Positions 8,402-16,762 of a stretch of 64,000 bases of DNA are shown in pieces. The notes beneath the pieces were generated by a model that made no database searches, was not told where the DNA came from, and saw only the letters and a list, made by a program, of their open reading frames with translations. Origin of the DNA: Streptomyces venezuelae. Lineage in GTDB: Bacteria; Actinomycetota; Actinomycetes; Streptomycetales; Streptomycetaceae. Numbering within the stretch: position 1 is the first letter of the stretch; every line of letters begins with the position of its first letter. The DNA lies in contig NZ_CP029192.1 of the NCBI RefSeq assembly GCF_008642315.1, positions 5,642,001 through 5,706,000 on the forward strand, read 5' to 3'. Made by a program: the position numbers and the translations under genes.

Positions 8402-9245
8402 CGCGTGTATTCCTTCAGGATCGATTGGATCAGCTGGGATGACTGTAGGGGGCTCAATGCGACCGCGCGCAGGTCGTCGAAGGCGCGGGTGTACTGGCGC
8501 ACATGATGCTCCCCCTCCAGGTAAACCGCATCCGTGATGCCATCGCGGTAAACGATGTCGGGATCCTCTGGATCTGGAAAGCCCAGCATGGTGAAGGGGC
8601 CGGTCATCGGGTAGATGCCGGAGCCAAAGGGGAGGATCTGCACGGTGACCGAGGGCAACCTCATGTCGTCCACCAGGTGGTCCAACTGCATGCGCATCAA
8701 GGAACGTTCGCCGATGATATTCCGCAGTGCTGCCTCATGGATGACGAACCAGGCGTCCGGTGCGTCCGTGTTCCTCAGGAGGCTCTGGCGCTCCAGGCGC
8801 ACCTGAACTGCCCGCGCGACGTTCTCCTCCGAGATCCCATGACTGCAGGTGTACATCTCGCGAACGTATTCAGGGATCTGCAGAAGGCCCGGGATCATCT
8901 CAACCTGGTACTGGCGGAAGGAGGAGGCTTCCTGCTCAAGGCCGATGTAGATGTTGAACCACTCGGGGATTCCTCCGGCGTGCTGCTGCCACCAGCCTTC
9001 GTCCGAGCTTGCTTGGCAAGTGCCTTGAGGAACTCCCTTACCTCGTCACTGGTTTCGTAGAAACGACACAGTGCGTCAACGTCGGAGGTCTGGACGCGGC
9101 CGTGACCGGTCTCCATGCGGTTCACCTTGGATCCGCTCCAGTCGAGGGCGGCCCCAACCTGAGCGCATGTCACTCCATTTGACTCGCGTAGCTTCTTCAA
9201 CTCGATGGATAGCCGGCGACGCCGCGCCGTTGGGGACCCTGCCAT
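8398..9245 (-). pseudogene. XRE-family regulator with DUF5753 domain, frameshifted
   Basis: The ATG at 9245 has GGAGG 8 nt upstream. The first frame encodes an XRE HTH (LKKLRESNGVTCAQVGAAL; SKVNRMETGHG) up to AKQARTKAGG, then degenerates to an S/P-rich tail ending at 8895. Between about 8900 and 8994 another frame encodes the expected family linker (WWQQHAGGIPEWFN, then FRQYQVEMIPGLLQ), and the DUF5753 domain continues in that frame to 8398. The shift lies near 8989-8996, exactly where the family has AG-x-WW. Loss of 4 nt from a CTGG direct repeat would explain it. Two partial products could still be made from 9245 and 8898. Confidence 0.85.
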
Positions 9246-9456
9246 TCCGGCACCTCCTCGTTAGCCCGCCACAGTCTTCATGGGGAGAAGCATGCTTGCC
9301 AATCACTCCATCGCGTGATTCTCTCCGTGCACATTGCATCTCGGGATGTGTGCAAGCCACTCTGTGAGGCACGCAGACGCGCTGCCGATCGTGCAACAAG
9401 CCCAGTGACGAGGCCGGTTGCGGTGCTGTGAGCGCGTGATCCTCAACGGAGAGGAG

Positions 9457-10140
9457 ATGTACGTGATCCAGGGAAATTGCATGCAGCGCAAGCCGTGGGA
9501 GCTCGCCTTCCTCGCAGAGCCGGAGGAAGTGGCGGCGTTGCGTCGGCTGCTCCGCCTGCATCTGGGAGTTTGGGGGCTGCACGCACTGGTCGATGCAGCG
9601 CAGCTGTGCGTGACCGAGTTGGTGACCAATGTGGTCACACACGTGGGTATCGGTACACCGACCCGTCTGGCAGTGGCCATGAACGATGCCTACCTGCGCA
9701 TCGAGGTTCATGACCCGGACGCTAAGGCCCTGCCAACCCTTCTTTCGGGCACGCAAAGGATGCCGCTGCTCGGAGAGGCGGAGACAGGACGCGGGCTGGC
9801 CTTGGTAGATGCGGTGGCGGATCGGTGGGGTGTCCAGCTACGGGCAGACGGAAAAGTCACCTGGTGTGAGCTGAGGGCGAACCTGAGCTCGCCGTACGGA
9901 CACACGGGTGGACCGCGCGTGACGCGTGCCGAGGGCATCCTCGGTCTGTATGGATGGGCGGCGAGGGAGCATCCCGAACGAGTCGAAGAGGCACACCTGT
10001 TGTCGGCCTTGGCAGGCCGGACGCCGGCGATCGAAGTGATCGCCGACATCCTTCATTGGCTGCACGCCCACGGGCACGACCCGGATGACGCCCTCGTTTG
10101 CGCGCAGACCCGCTTTGAGGCCGAGATCGAGGTCGCGTGA
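9457..10140 (+). CDS. ATP-binding (HATPase_c) anti-sigma/regulatory kinase-like protein
   Basis: The product is about 227 aa. The start is ATG 9457 or GTG 9463, both behind GGAGAGGAG (9448-9456); a longer TTG start at 9418 is less likely. The HATPase_c fold of RsbW-like Streptomyces proteins is visible: N-box LCVTELVTNVVTHVG, then VHDPDAKALP, and GRGLALVDAVADRWG. A C-terminal extension of about 80 residues (LHWLHAHGHDPDD) is unusual. Such proteins lie beside XRE/DUF5753-DUF397 genes and bind partner sigma or anti-sigma factors, though many are orphans. It is divergent from the frameshifted regulator. Confidence 0.85.
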   Translation: MYVIQGNCMQRKPWELAFLAEPEEVAALRRLLRLHLGVWGLHALVDAAQLCVTELVTNVVTHVGIGTPTRLAVAMNDAYLRIEVHDPDAKALPTLLSGTQRMPLLGEAETGRGLALVDAVADRWGVQLRADGKVTWCELRANLSSPYGHTGGPRVTRAEGILGLYGWAAREHPERVEEAHLLSALAGRTPAIEVIADILHWLHAHGHDPDDALVCAQTRFEAEIEVA

Positions 10141-10180
10141 CTGACAGTGAGAGCGGAGGCGGCTCAGGCTCCACTCAGCC

Positions 10181-13100
10181 TTAAGAGGGCGCGACCTTGG
10201 AGTAGGTGAAGACATCGGCTGGGAGCTCGTACTGGAGCTCCCACTCGATGGCCATCGGCTTACTGCCCTTGTGGGTTCGGTACGTCGCAGGACCCAAGAA
10301 CATCCACGGCTGTGACTTGCCGATGTCGGTGTCCTTGTAGCGGCGCATGAACAGGAGAACGTGGCTGCCGCGCTCTGCATGTTGCTGATACCGAAGCCCA
10401 GTAGGTGAGTGCTCAGACGTGGTGCTCTGTGACTCCCAGTGGAAGATCTTCGGGCTGAGTGCGTAGTCCTTGTAGCGGACCGTCGGGGAGAAGTCCTTCT
10501 CGTTCTTCTCCAGCGTGATCAGCAGGGTGTCCGACTCGTGCTCAGGCGCCCAAACCACCCCCTGAGCGAAGGCGCCGGGCATCTGCCCGCCGAGCTTCGC
10601 GATGCCGAGGGCTGCAAGCACCTCGGATCGGTTGTAGGCACTGTGGATCTTCAACGGCAGATCTGCGTGCGGTCCTTCTGGACTGATCGGAAGGTGGTCA
10701 GCCATGCCGATCACGTACTCAATGACCTGGCTGAGTTCGCTTCGGAAAGCGCTTTGGCTGCGCAAGGAATTGAGCCCGTCACTGTAGCTGGAGAAGCCAC
10801 CGGCCTTATCCCACAGGTTGAAGAACAACATCCGTGCGTAACCTTGTTCGCGCGGGCTCAAATCGGCGTAGTGGGGGGCATCGTCGGCGAGCAGTCGAAG
10901 GTACGTCTGCGCGCGCTCCGGGTCGTCTACGTGCAGGAAGGAGTGGACGCGCTTGAGTAGATCCTCCTCTCCGGGCTGCGGGGCTTCGTCGAGGAGGCCA
11001 GCACGGCGGAGGACTGTCGACCACGAATTGCTGTTCTTGTACAGCTCCTTGATTTCGCGGCGACTCTCCTTGAGGTACTTTTTTAACTCCGGTGCCGCAT
11101 AGTCCCTGGCCTCCCTGGCGAGGATCTGAATGTTCGCCTTGATCTGAGTGCGAATGTTCTCGATCACAAGGTCCTTCGACTTTCCCTCCAGAATGATCTG
11201 GCAGCCGGAAGGTAGCTGAGGAAAGTCGTGCTCCGCATGCTCCAGAAGGCGATTACGGGAGAGGTTGGTTAGGGCGCGGAACTGCTCCTCGAACCGGAAC
11301 TCTTTGCGGTGCTGGCCAATGAAGTCGAGAACGGTGAGAACCGGCTTCGTTTCCGTGCGGCGCAGTCCACGCCCCAGCTGTTGGAGGAACACTGTGGCGC
11401 TATTGGTGGGGCGCAACAGGAGCAGCGCATCGACGTCAGGGATGTCTAGCCCCTCATTGAAAAGATCCACTGAGAAGATCACTTGAATCTCGCCCTTGCG
11501 GAGCTGGTCAAGCGCAGCCTTGCGATCCTCGGTACGTGACTCGCTGTCGAGGGCAACAGCCTGGAACCCCGCCTCGCGGAATGTCTGCGCCATGAAATGC
11601 GCGTGCTTTCTGTTGACGCAGAAGCCGAGGGCGCGCATCGAGGATGGGTCGGATACCTTGTCTTTCACCTGCTTGATGACGATGCGGGCCCGGGCGTTAT
11701 CTCCGGTGTAGAGGTTCCCGAGTTGGTTCACGTCGTAAGTGCCAGACGACCAGTTGAGCTGGGTTAGGTCGGTACCGTCGGGCACCCCGAAGTAGTGGAA
11801 GGGGCACAGGAGATCATTCTCAAGTGCTTCCCATAGGCGCATCTCAGCGGCAATGCGCCCATCGAAATATAGGTCCTGCACATTGCGGCCGTCCGCCCTC
11901 TCGGGCGTCGCGGTAAGGCCGAGTAGCTGGCCCGGCTTGAAGTGCTTGATGATTCGTTCATACGTGTCTGCTGCCGCGTGGTGGAACTCATCAATGACGA
12001 TTACGTCGAATTGATCAGGGGTGAGCTCCTCCAGGCGGTCGGCCTTGAGTGACTGAACGCTAGCGAAGACATGCTTCCAGTCGCTGGGCTGCTCACCGCT
12101 AAAGAGGAGTTCACCGAAGGAAGCGTCGTCCAGCACCTCGCGATATGTGCGCAGTGACTGTCGTAGGATCTCCTGGCGGTGTGCGACGAACAGGAGGCGA
12201 GGGAGCTTGCCGTCCGCCTTATTGCGTAGGTTTCGGTAGTCGATGGCGGCCATGACGGTCTTGCCGGTCCCGGTGGCAGCGACTAGAAGGTTTTCGTGTC
12301 TTCCTCTCAACTCCCGCTCGATTTCCAGGCGTTCAAGCATGTCCTGCTGGTGGGGATAGGGGCGCACTTCAAGACCAGACAGGTTGATCTGCAAGTCCTC
12401 GCCGCGTCCGGTTCCACCTGCTTGGCGTAGGGCAATATCGAGGCGCGGGCCGTCGCGGTCGGGGACGTAGGTTTCGAAGGCGATGTCGTTCCAGTACGCA
12501 TCGAAGGTCGCTTCGAACTTGTTCAGCACGGCCGGCGTGGCGATCGCTGATAGGCGTACATTCCACTCCAGCCCGTCTAGTAGCGCGGCCTTGGAGAGGT
12601 TTGAGCTGCCTACGTAGGCCGTGTCGAAGCCGGAGTTGCGCCTGAAGAGCCAGGCCTTCGCGTGTAGACGTGTCGAGCGGATCTCATAATTGACCTTTAC
12701 TTCGGCGCCGAAGTCCCGGACGAGACGGTCGAGCGCAGTGCGGTCGGTGGCGCCGATGTACGTCGTCGTGATCACGCGGATTGGAACCCCACGCTCGGCA
12801 GCGGCCCGCAAGGAGTCTTCAAGGACGCGGATGCCGTACCACTTCACGAAGGCGCAGAGGAGGTCGATGCGGTCAGCGGTTGCTAGCTCGGCCCGAAGCT
12901 CTGCTCCGAGGCTGGGATCTTCAGGGGAGTTGGTGATGAGCGCCGTCTCGGAGAGCGGAGTCAGCGGGCGGATGCTGTACACGCCTGCGGCTTCTCGCTC
13001 GGCGAGGGCAAGGAGTTGGCGCGGGCCATCAGTGATGAGACCGGCAGCCGACGTGGTGTCCACGTCTGGTGCGACCGACTCCAAGGTCTCCAAAAGCTGA

Positions 13101-13324
13101 TTAGCCGCGGCGACTCGCTTGCCGTGCGGAAGTTGGCTGAGTCGGTGCTCGATGGCCGTACTGAGATAGCGAGCGAGCACATGGGGCGAGGACTCTTCGC
13201 TGACCTCGGCGTCGATGGCCTTCCAACCTGCGGCTTCCAGACGATCGAGGTCGCTTCGAAGACCTAAGGTCACGACCTTCTCGTACACCCCTGCTGATTG
13301 CTCGCTGCGTTGCGGCTCCGCCAC
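10181..13324 (-). CDS. PLD-nuclease / SF2 helicase / DUF3427 fusion protein
   Basis: The product is about 1047 aa from GTG 13324, with AGAGGAG 5 nt upstream. A GTG at 13366 would add 14 residues. An N-terminal region is followed by a PLD-like nuclease domain with one H-x-K motif (RLHAKAWLF, about 221) and GSSNLS. The SF2 helicase core has Walker A ATGTGKT (about 350), DEFHH (about 445), GLTATPERADG and QLGRGLRR. The last 350 residues match DUF3427. The architecture is found in genomic and defence islands and probably translocates on and cleaves nucleic acid. It is divergent, 126 bp away, from an SRA-like nuclease gene, and its codon use is AT-richer than flanking genes. Confidence 0.88.
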   Translation of the reverse strand: MAEPQRSEQSAGVYEKVVTLGLRSDLDRLEAAGWKAIDAEVSEESSPHVLARYLSTAIEHRLSQLPHGKRVAAANQLLETLESVAPDVDTTSAAGLITDGPRQLLALAEREAAGVYSIRPLTPLSETALITNSPEDPSLGAELRAELATADRIDLLCAFVKWYGIRVLEDSLRAAAERGVPIRVITTTYIGATDRTALDRLVRDFGAEVKVNYEIRSTRLHAKAWLFRRNSGFDTAYVGSSNLSKAALLDGLEWNVRLSAIATPAVLNKFEATFDAYWNDIAFETYVPDRDGPRLDIALRQAGGTGRGEDLQINLSGLEVRPYPHQQDMLERLEIERELRGRHENLLVAATGTGKTVMAAIDYRNLRNKADGKLPRLLFVAHRQEILRQSLRTYREVLDDASFGELLFSGEQPSDWKHVFASVQSLKADRLEELTPDQFDVIVIDEFHHAAADTYERIIKHFKPGQLLGLTATPERADGRNVQDLYFDGRIAAEMRLWEALENDLLCPFHYFGVPDGTDLTQLNWSSGTYDVNQLGNLYTGDNARARIVIKQVKDKVSDPSSMRALGFCVNRKHAHFMAQTFREAGFQAVALDSESRTEDRKAALDQLRKGEIQVIFSVDLFNEGLDIPDVDALLLLRPTNSATVFLQQLGRGLRRTETKPVLTVLDFIGQHRKEFRFEEQFRALTNLSRNRLLEHAEHDFPQLPSGCQIILEGKSKDLVIENIRTQIKANIQILAREARDYAAPELKKYLKESRREIKELYKNSNSWSTVLRRAGLLDEAPQPGEEDLLKRVHSFLHVDDPERAQTYLRLLADDAPHYADLSPREQGYARMLFFNLWDKAGGFSSYSDGLNSLRSQSAFRSELSQVIEYVIGMADHLPISPEGPHADLPLKIHSAYNRSEVLAALGIAKLGGQMPGAFAQGVVWAPEHESDTLLITLEKNEKDFSPTVRYKDYALSPKIFHWESQSTTSEHSPTGLRYQQHAERGSHVLLFMRRYKDTDIGKSQPWMFLGPATYRTHKGSKPMAIEWELQYELPADVFTYSKVAPS

Positions 13325-13438
13325 GGCGACTCCTCTGGTCTCAGACGGGAACGGTGTGCTCAGCACAAGTCATAACAGGATCTTCCGTGAGTGCTGGCTG
13401 GCATGAGGGAGGGACGATCCCTTGTCAGTGGCGACTTG

Positions 13439-13444
13439 TATCGT
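13439..13444 (+). promoter_or_regulatory. Predicted -10 element of the nuclease gene (leaderless)
   Basis: TATCGT fits the TANNNT -10 pattern and ends exactly 6 nt before the ATG at 13451. No Shine-Dalgarno sequence is seen, so a leaderless transcript is plausible. No clear -35 element is visible. Confidence 0.4.
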
Positions 13445-13450
13445 CCGAAC

Positions 13451-14413
13451 ATGACCGAATGGACGATCAATCCTGGCGATGTTGTTAGCCGTGCTGACCT
13501 CAAGTCGAGGTACGGCGGGGGCATTCAGGGAGGAATCCTCTCCTCTCGGGACAATGAGCACGTCCGTCTGTTCTCTGACGATGGCAAGGCGGCAGAGAAC
13601 GGCTACCGGGATGGATGGCTGGCAGAAGAAGACGAGCGGGGAGCGGTCTTCGAGTACACGGGTCAAGGGCGACTGGGGAACCAGACTCTCGGCGGGAACA
13701 ACGGCACCGTGGCCAACCATGTTGGAAGAGGTAAGAGGCTGCACCTCTTTGTTGCCGATGGGAAGAGGGCGGGCAGCGGCGCTGTTTGGCAGCGGTATGT
13801 AGGAGAGTTCGCCCTCGATGAGGTCGAGCCCTTCACCTTTCGGAGGGCGAAGGATGCCGAGGGCGAAATGAGGGAAGTAGTTGTCTTCAGGCTGCGCCCG
13901 CTCGAAGAGCATGAGCATCGGAAAGAGGACCGAATAGTCCCTTCTCCCAAGACGGACGTTCGCCGCTTCAGCGCCTCACAGACGGAGAGTTCTCTCGCGG
14001 CGACGGAGAAGCATGCGAGTGCGGAGGGCGAGCGCGCAGCGTCCCCGGCCGGTGTGGCTGTGCGTCGGGAGTCTGACCTGCGTACGGCGTACGAGTCGTT
14101 CCTCATCGCTCAGAACCACAGTGTTTTTCGGCACCGGATACGGATAAGGGGGTACTCCGCGGCCTTCTGGACGGATCTCTACGACAGCACTGAAAACGTC
14201 CTGTACGAGGCAAAGGGGTCGTCGACACGCGGGGCAATAAGGGAAGCAATTGGGCAACTGTTTGACTATCGCCGACACATAGAAGAGAGCGACGCGAAAC
14301 TTGCTGTCTTGCTCCCTGAGGCTCCTAGTGGCGACCTCAGGGATCTCCTCGCTGTAGTGGGGATCTCGCTGGCCTATCGGGAAGATGGCCAGTTCATTCG
14401 CGAGATGTTCTAA
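13451..14413 (+). CDS. SRA-like / PD-(D/E)XK endonuclease, probable modification-dependent restriction enzyme
   Basis: The product is 320 aa from ATG 13451. Residues about 10-152 resemble the SRA-like module of ScoMcrA-type enzymes: YGGGIQGGI, GYRDGW, EYTGQGRLGNQT, RLHLFV, RYVGEF and REVVVFRLRP. After a linker, residues about 205-320 form a PD-(D/E)XK nuclease: an alpha-helix with Glu, then D242/D245, E253-A-K255, and the Q269-xxx-Y273 helix typical of RecB/Cas4-like nucleases. The inferred role is reading modified DNA and cutting it, that is, type IV restriction. No methyltransferase is nearby. It is divergent from the PLD-helicase-DUF3427 gene and AT-rich compared with the genome. Confidence 0.75.
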   Translation: MTEWTINPGDVVSRADLKSRYGGGIQGGILSSRDNEHVRLFSDDGKAAENGYRDGWLAEEDERGAVFEYTGQGRLGNQTLGGNNGTVANHVGRGKRLHLFVADGKRAGSGAVWQRYVGEFALDEVEPFTFRRAKDAEGEMREVVVFRLRPLEEHEHRKEDRIVPSPKTDVRRFSASQTESSLAATEKHASAEGERAASPAGVAVRRESDLRTAYESFLIAQNHSVFRHRIRIRGYSAAFWTDLYDSTENVLYEAKGSSTRGAIREAIGQLFDYRRHIEESDAKLAVLLPEAPSGDLRDLLAVVGISLAYREDGQFIREMF

Positions 14414-14444
14414 GGGCTGGGCTAATTCCCTAGTTTGCACTCCG

Positions 14445-15488
14445 TTAAGCCGGATCTGTCGCGGCCCCGTGACATGACGAGTAGGTCTGCCCCGACCCAC
14501 ACCAACAAGCCCCATCCCCCTCCGGCGGCCAAGAAACCGCCCGCCCCCGTGCCGCCAGCGTCGTCGCGTACTGGGGGAGGAGTGAGGGGTCCTCCGGGGA
14601 GGACGCCTCCGAGGCCGCGAACGCCTCGTAGGACGGGACCGTGCCGGTGACGATGCCCAGGTTCGGCGTGCCGGAGGCGGAGAGTTCGCGGAGCGAGGAC
14701 TCTATGGTCGACAGGTGCGCCTCGTGGGACGGGTACTCCGAGGTCAGGGCCGGGTACGCCGTCAGGAGTTCCGTCAGTTCAGGGGCGGGCCAGTGGAGGA
14801 CCGCCACCGGGAAGGGGCGGGACAGCGCCTGCCTGTAGGAGCCCAACTCCGCCTGGATGCGGGCGATTTCCGCGCGCAGCTCCGCCGGGTTCTCCGAGCC
14901 CAGCGACCAGACCCGCTTCGGGTCGTGCAGTTCGTCCAGCGGGACCGCGGAGGAGGAGACCTGGTCCGCCAGCGCGTCCCAGTCGTCGTGGTCCGCGCCC
15001 AGGAGGCGGCGTACGCGGTGGCGGCCGAAGAGGATCGGGTGGGTGGAGTAAGGGGGCTCCGCCGCGGCGGGAATCAAAAGCGTCGCCGCCTCCGTGAACG
15101 CCGCGTGCGCCTGCTCCAGCTCGTCGTGGGATTCGAGCGACTCCGCCACGATCACCCAGGGCGCCGGGTCACGCGGCGCGGCCGCGCGGACGCCGTCGAT
15201 GATCGCCCTCGCCTCCGCCTCGTGCCCGTACTCCCACAGGTTCGACGCCTTCAGGGCGCGGATGAGGAGCGGGGAGGAGGGCGGGTGCGGGGCCGAAGGG
15301 GAGAGGAGGTTGTCGTAGAGAGTTGTTGCGCGGTCTCGGGCGCCGGCCAGTTCCAGGTGGGCCGCGGCCTGGAGGAGGAGCTGTTCGGCGTCCTCCGGGT
15401 ACAGGTCGGCCGTGCGTTCCAGGCGCGCGGCTTCGGCGATGTGGTCGACGTCGACGTCAGCGGCAGCAGCAGGCTTCTCGGGGCGCAT
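14445..15488 (-). CDS. SEC-C motif protein with helical (TPR-like) repeats
   Basis: The product is 347 aa from ATG 15488; a GTG at 15497 is possible. The N-terminal half is helical and TPR-like (ARLERTADLYPEDAEQLLLQ; AARDPAPWV-type segments). The extreme C-terminus is a SEC-C zinc motif, CWCGSGQTYSSCHG, as found at the end of SecA and in many stand-alone proteins that bind zinc and possibly ribosomes. The function is unknown. It converges with the SRA-like nuclease gene with 31 bp between stops and marks the return to typical high GC. Confidence 0.85.
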   Translation of the reverse strand: MRPEKPAAAADVDVDHIAEAARLERTADLYPEDAEQLLLQAAAHLELAGARDRATTLYDNLLSPSAPHPPSSPLLIRALKASNLWEYGHEAEARAIIDGVRAAAPRDPAPWVIVAESLESHDELEQAHAAFTEAATLLIPAAAEPPYSTHPILFGRHRVRRLLGADHDDWDALADQVSSSAVPLDELHDPKRVWSLGSENPAELRAEIARIQAELGSYRQALSRPFPVAVLHWPAPELTELLTAYPALTSEYPSHEAHLSTIESSLRELSASGTPNLGIVTGTVPSYEAFAASEASSPEDPSLLPQYATTLAARGRAVSWPPEGDGACWCGSGQTYSSCHGAATDPA

Positions 15489-15659
15489 ACGGGACACGGT
15501 ACTGCCGAGAGGGGCTTGTGCAGGAGGGTCGGTACGGTTCCCGCCCTGGTCGGGCCGTGGCGGCCTGGGAACTCTCGGGCATGGATTGTTGTGGGTGCTG
15601 CGCCTATCCTCCCCGCGGCCGGGGGCGGGATTCCGGCGTCGTCGGGGCGAGGAGGCGTC

Positions 15660-16487
15660 GTGCGCGTACGGGTACCTGTCGTTCAGCAGGGGCGTTCGTC
15701 GGCCCGCCCTCGCGCCGTGCGGCTGCTGTGGAACGGGGCCGAGGTCGCCGTCACTCTCGGGGTTGTTCTGCTGCTTCTCGTCGCGCATCAGCTGTGGTGG
15801 ACCAACCGGCAGGCCCGCGCCGCCGCCGAGCGCAAGGTCGAGGCCCTTGAGGAGGAGTGGGGGCGGGAGTGGGGGCGGTCGGATGGTTCCGGGGGTGAGG
15901 GGGGAGGGGCCGGCCCTCGCCCGGGAGGTCCGGGGCGGGGGGCAGAGGCGGGCGGCTCCGGTCGGTCTGATTCCGCGCCCGGTTCCGGCGGTCGCGCCGG
16001 CGCCCCCGCACAGTCCGGCCACCCCCCACCCCGCTGGGACCAGGCCTACGCCGTCCTCCGTATCCCCCGCATCGGCATCCGCGTCCCCGTCGCCGAGGGG
16101 GTCAGCAAAGGGGGCGTGCTCAACAAGGGGTACGTCGGGCACTATCCCCGCACCGCCCAGCCGGGCCAGGGCGGCAACTTCGCCCTCGCCGGGCATCGCA
16201 ACACCCACGGCGAGCCGTTCCGCTACATCAACCGGCTCCGGAACGGGGACGAGGTGCGTGTGGAGACCAGGGAGGCCGTGTACACGTACGTCGTCGACAA
16301 GGCGTTGGCGCGGACCTCCGCCCACGACGGTGGCGTCATACGTGACGTGCCGCGCAGCGACGTGCGCAAGGGGTACGGGTACAGCCGGGCCGGGTACTAC
16401 ATCACGCTCACCACCTGCACCCCCGAGTACACCTCCAAGTACCGGCTCGTCGTCTGGGGGAAGCTTCGGGCCATGCGGCCCCGGTAG
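15660..16487 (+). CDS. Class E sortase
   Basis: The product is 275 aa from GTG 15660, with GAGGAGG 5 nt upstream. An N-terminal TM segment (VAVTLGVVLLLLVAH) is followed by a Glu/Arg then Gly/Ser/Pro-rich linker of about 70 residues. The catalytic domain (about 120-270) has LRIPRIGI, the His motif FALAGHRNT, the Cys motif LTTCTP, and the Arg in SKYRLVVWG. Class E sortases recognise LAxTG in high-GC actinobacteria. A candidate substrate ending LAETG lies at 30575-31369. The 3' end carries a 20-bp tandem duplication that includes the stop codon. Confidence 0.93.
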   Translation: MRVRVPVVQQGRSSARPRAVRLLWNGAEVAVTLGVVLLLLVAHQLWWTNRQARAAAERKVEALEEEWGREWGRSDGSGGEGGGAGPRPGGPGRGAEAGGSGRSDSAPGSGGRAGAPAQSGHPPPRWDQAYAVLRIPRIGIRVPVAEGVSKGGVLNKGYVGHYPRTAQPGQGGNFALAGHRNTHGEPFRYINRLRNGDEVRVETREAVYTYVVDKALARTSAHDGGVIRDVPRSDVRKGYGYSRAGYYITLTTCTPEYTSKYRLVVWGKLRAMRPR

Positions 16488-16514
16488 CGGGAACGCGGCC
16501 CCAGTAGCGGGAAC
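16475..16514. repeat. 20-bp tandem duplication across a stop codon
   Basis: GCGGCCCCGGTAGCGGGAAC (16475-16494) is repeated at 16495-16514 with one substitution. The first copy contains the sortase stop codon TAG. It is a recent replication-slippage type duplication. Confidence 0.85.
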
Positions 16515-16537
16515 GCGGCCGCGGCACGGGCAGCCGC

Positions 16538-16543
16538 TAAGGT
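16538..16543 (+). promoter_or_regulatory. Predicted -10 of DUF3311-symporter operon (leaderless)
   Basis: TAAGGT (TANNNT) ends 6 nt before the GTG at 16550, and no ribosome-binding site precedes that codon. The arrangement matches leaderless transcripts common in Streptomyces. A -35 element is not obvious. Confidence 0.4.
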
Positions 16544-16549
16544 CGGGCC

Positions 16550-16762
16550 GTGATCGCTCGACGTCCCCATCTCCTCTGGCTGCTCGTCCCCTTCGTGCTG
16601 TACCTCGGGGTCCTGCCGTTCGCCAACCGCGTCCGGCCCGTCGTCCTCGGGCTGCCTTTTCTTTTCTTCTGGTTGCTGTGCGCGACGGTGCTCACCCCGG
16701 TCTGCGTGGCGATGGCCCACCGGGGCGACCGCAAGAAGAAGGCGGAGCGTGCCGCGTCATGA
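16550..16762 (+). CDS. DUF3311 small membrane protein
   Basis: The product is 70 aa from GTG 16550. It has two TM helices (LLWLLVPFVLYLGVLPF; GLPFLFFWLLCATVLTPV) and a basic tail RGDRKKKAER. Small DUF3311 proteins are encoded immediately upstream of SSS-family symporters. The TGA overlaps the ATG of the next gene, so the pair is translationally coupled. It is a probable accessory subunit of the transporter. Confidence 0.88.
   Translation: MIARRPHLLWLLVPFVLYLGVLPFANRVRPVVLGLPFLFFWLLCATVLTPVCVAMAHRGDRKKKAERAAS

Noticed and set aside
8398..9245. Programmed frameshift in the XRE/DUF5753 gene
   Set aside because: No slippery heptamer or stimulatory structure was seen. Loss of one CTGG unit is a simpler explanation and hits a conserved W-W site.
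10181..14413. Complete restriction-modification system
   Set aside because: No methyltransferase motif was found in or near the island, so a type I-III system is not supported.
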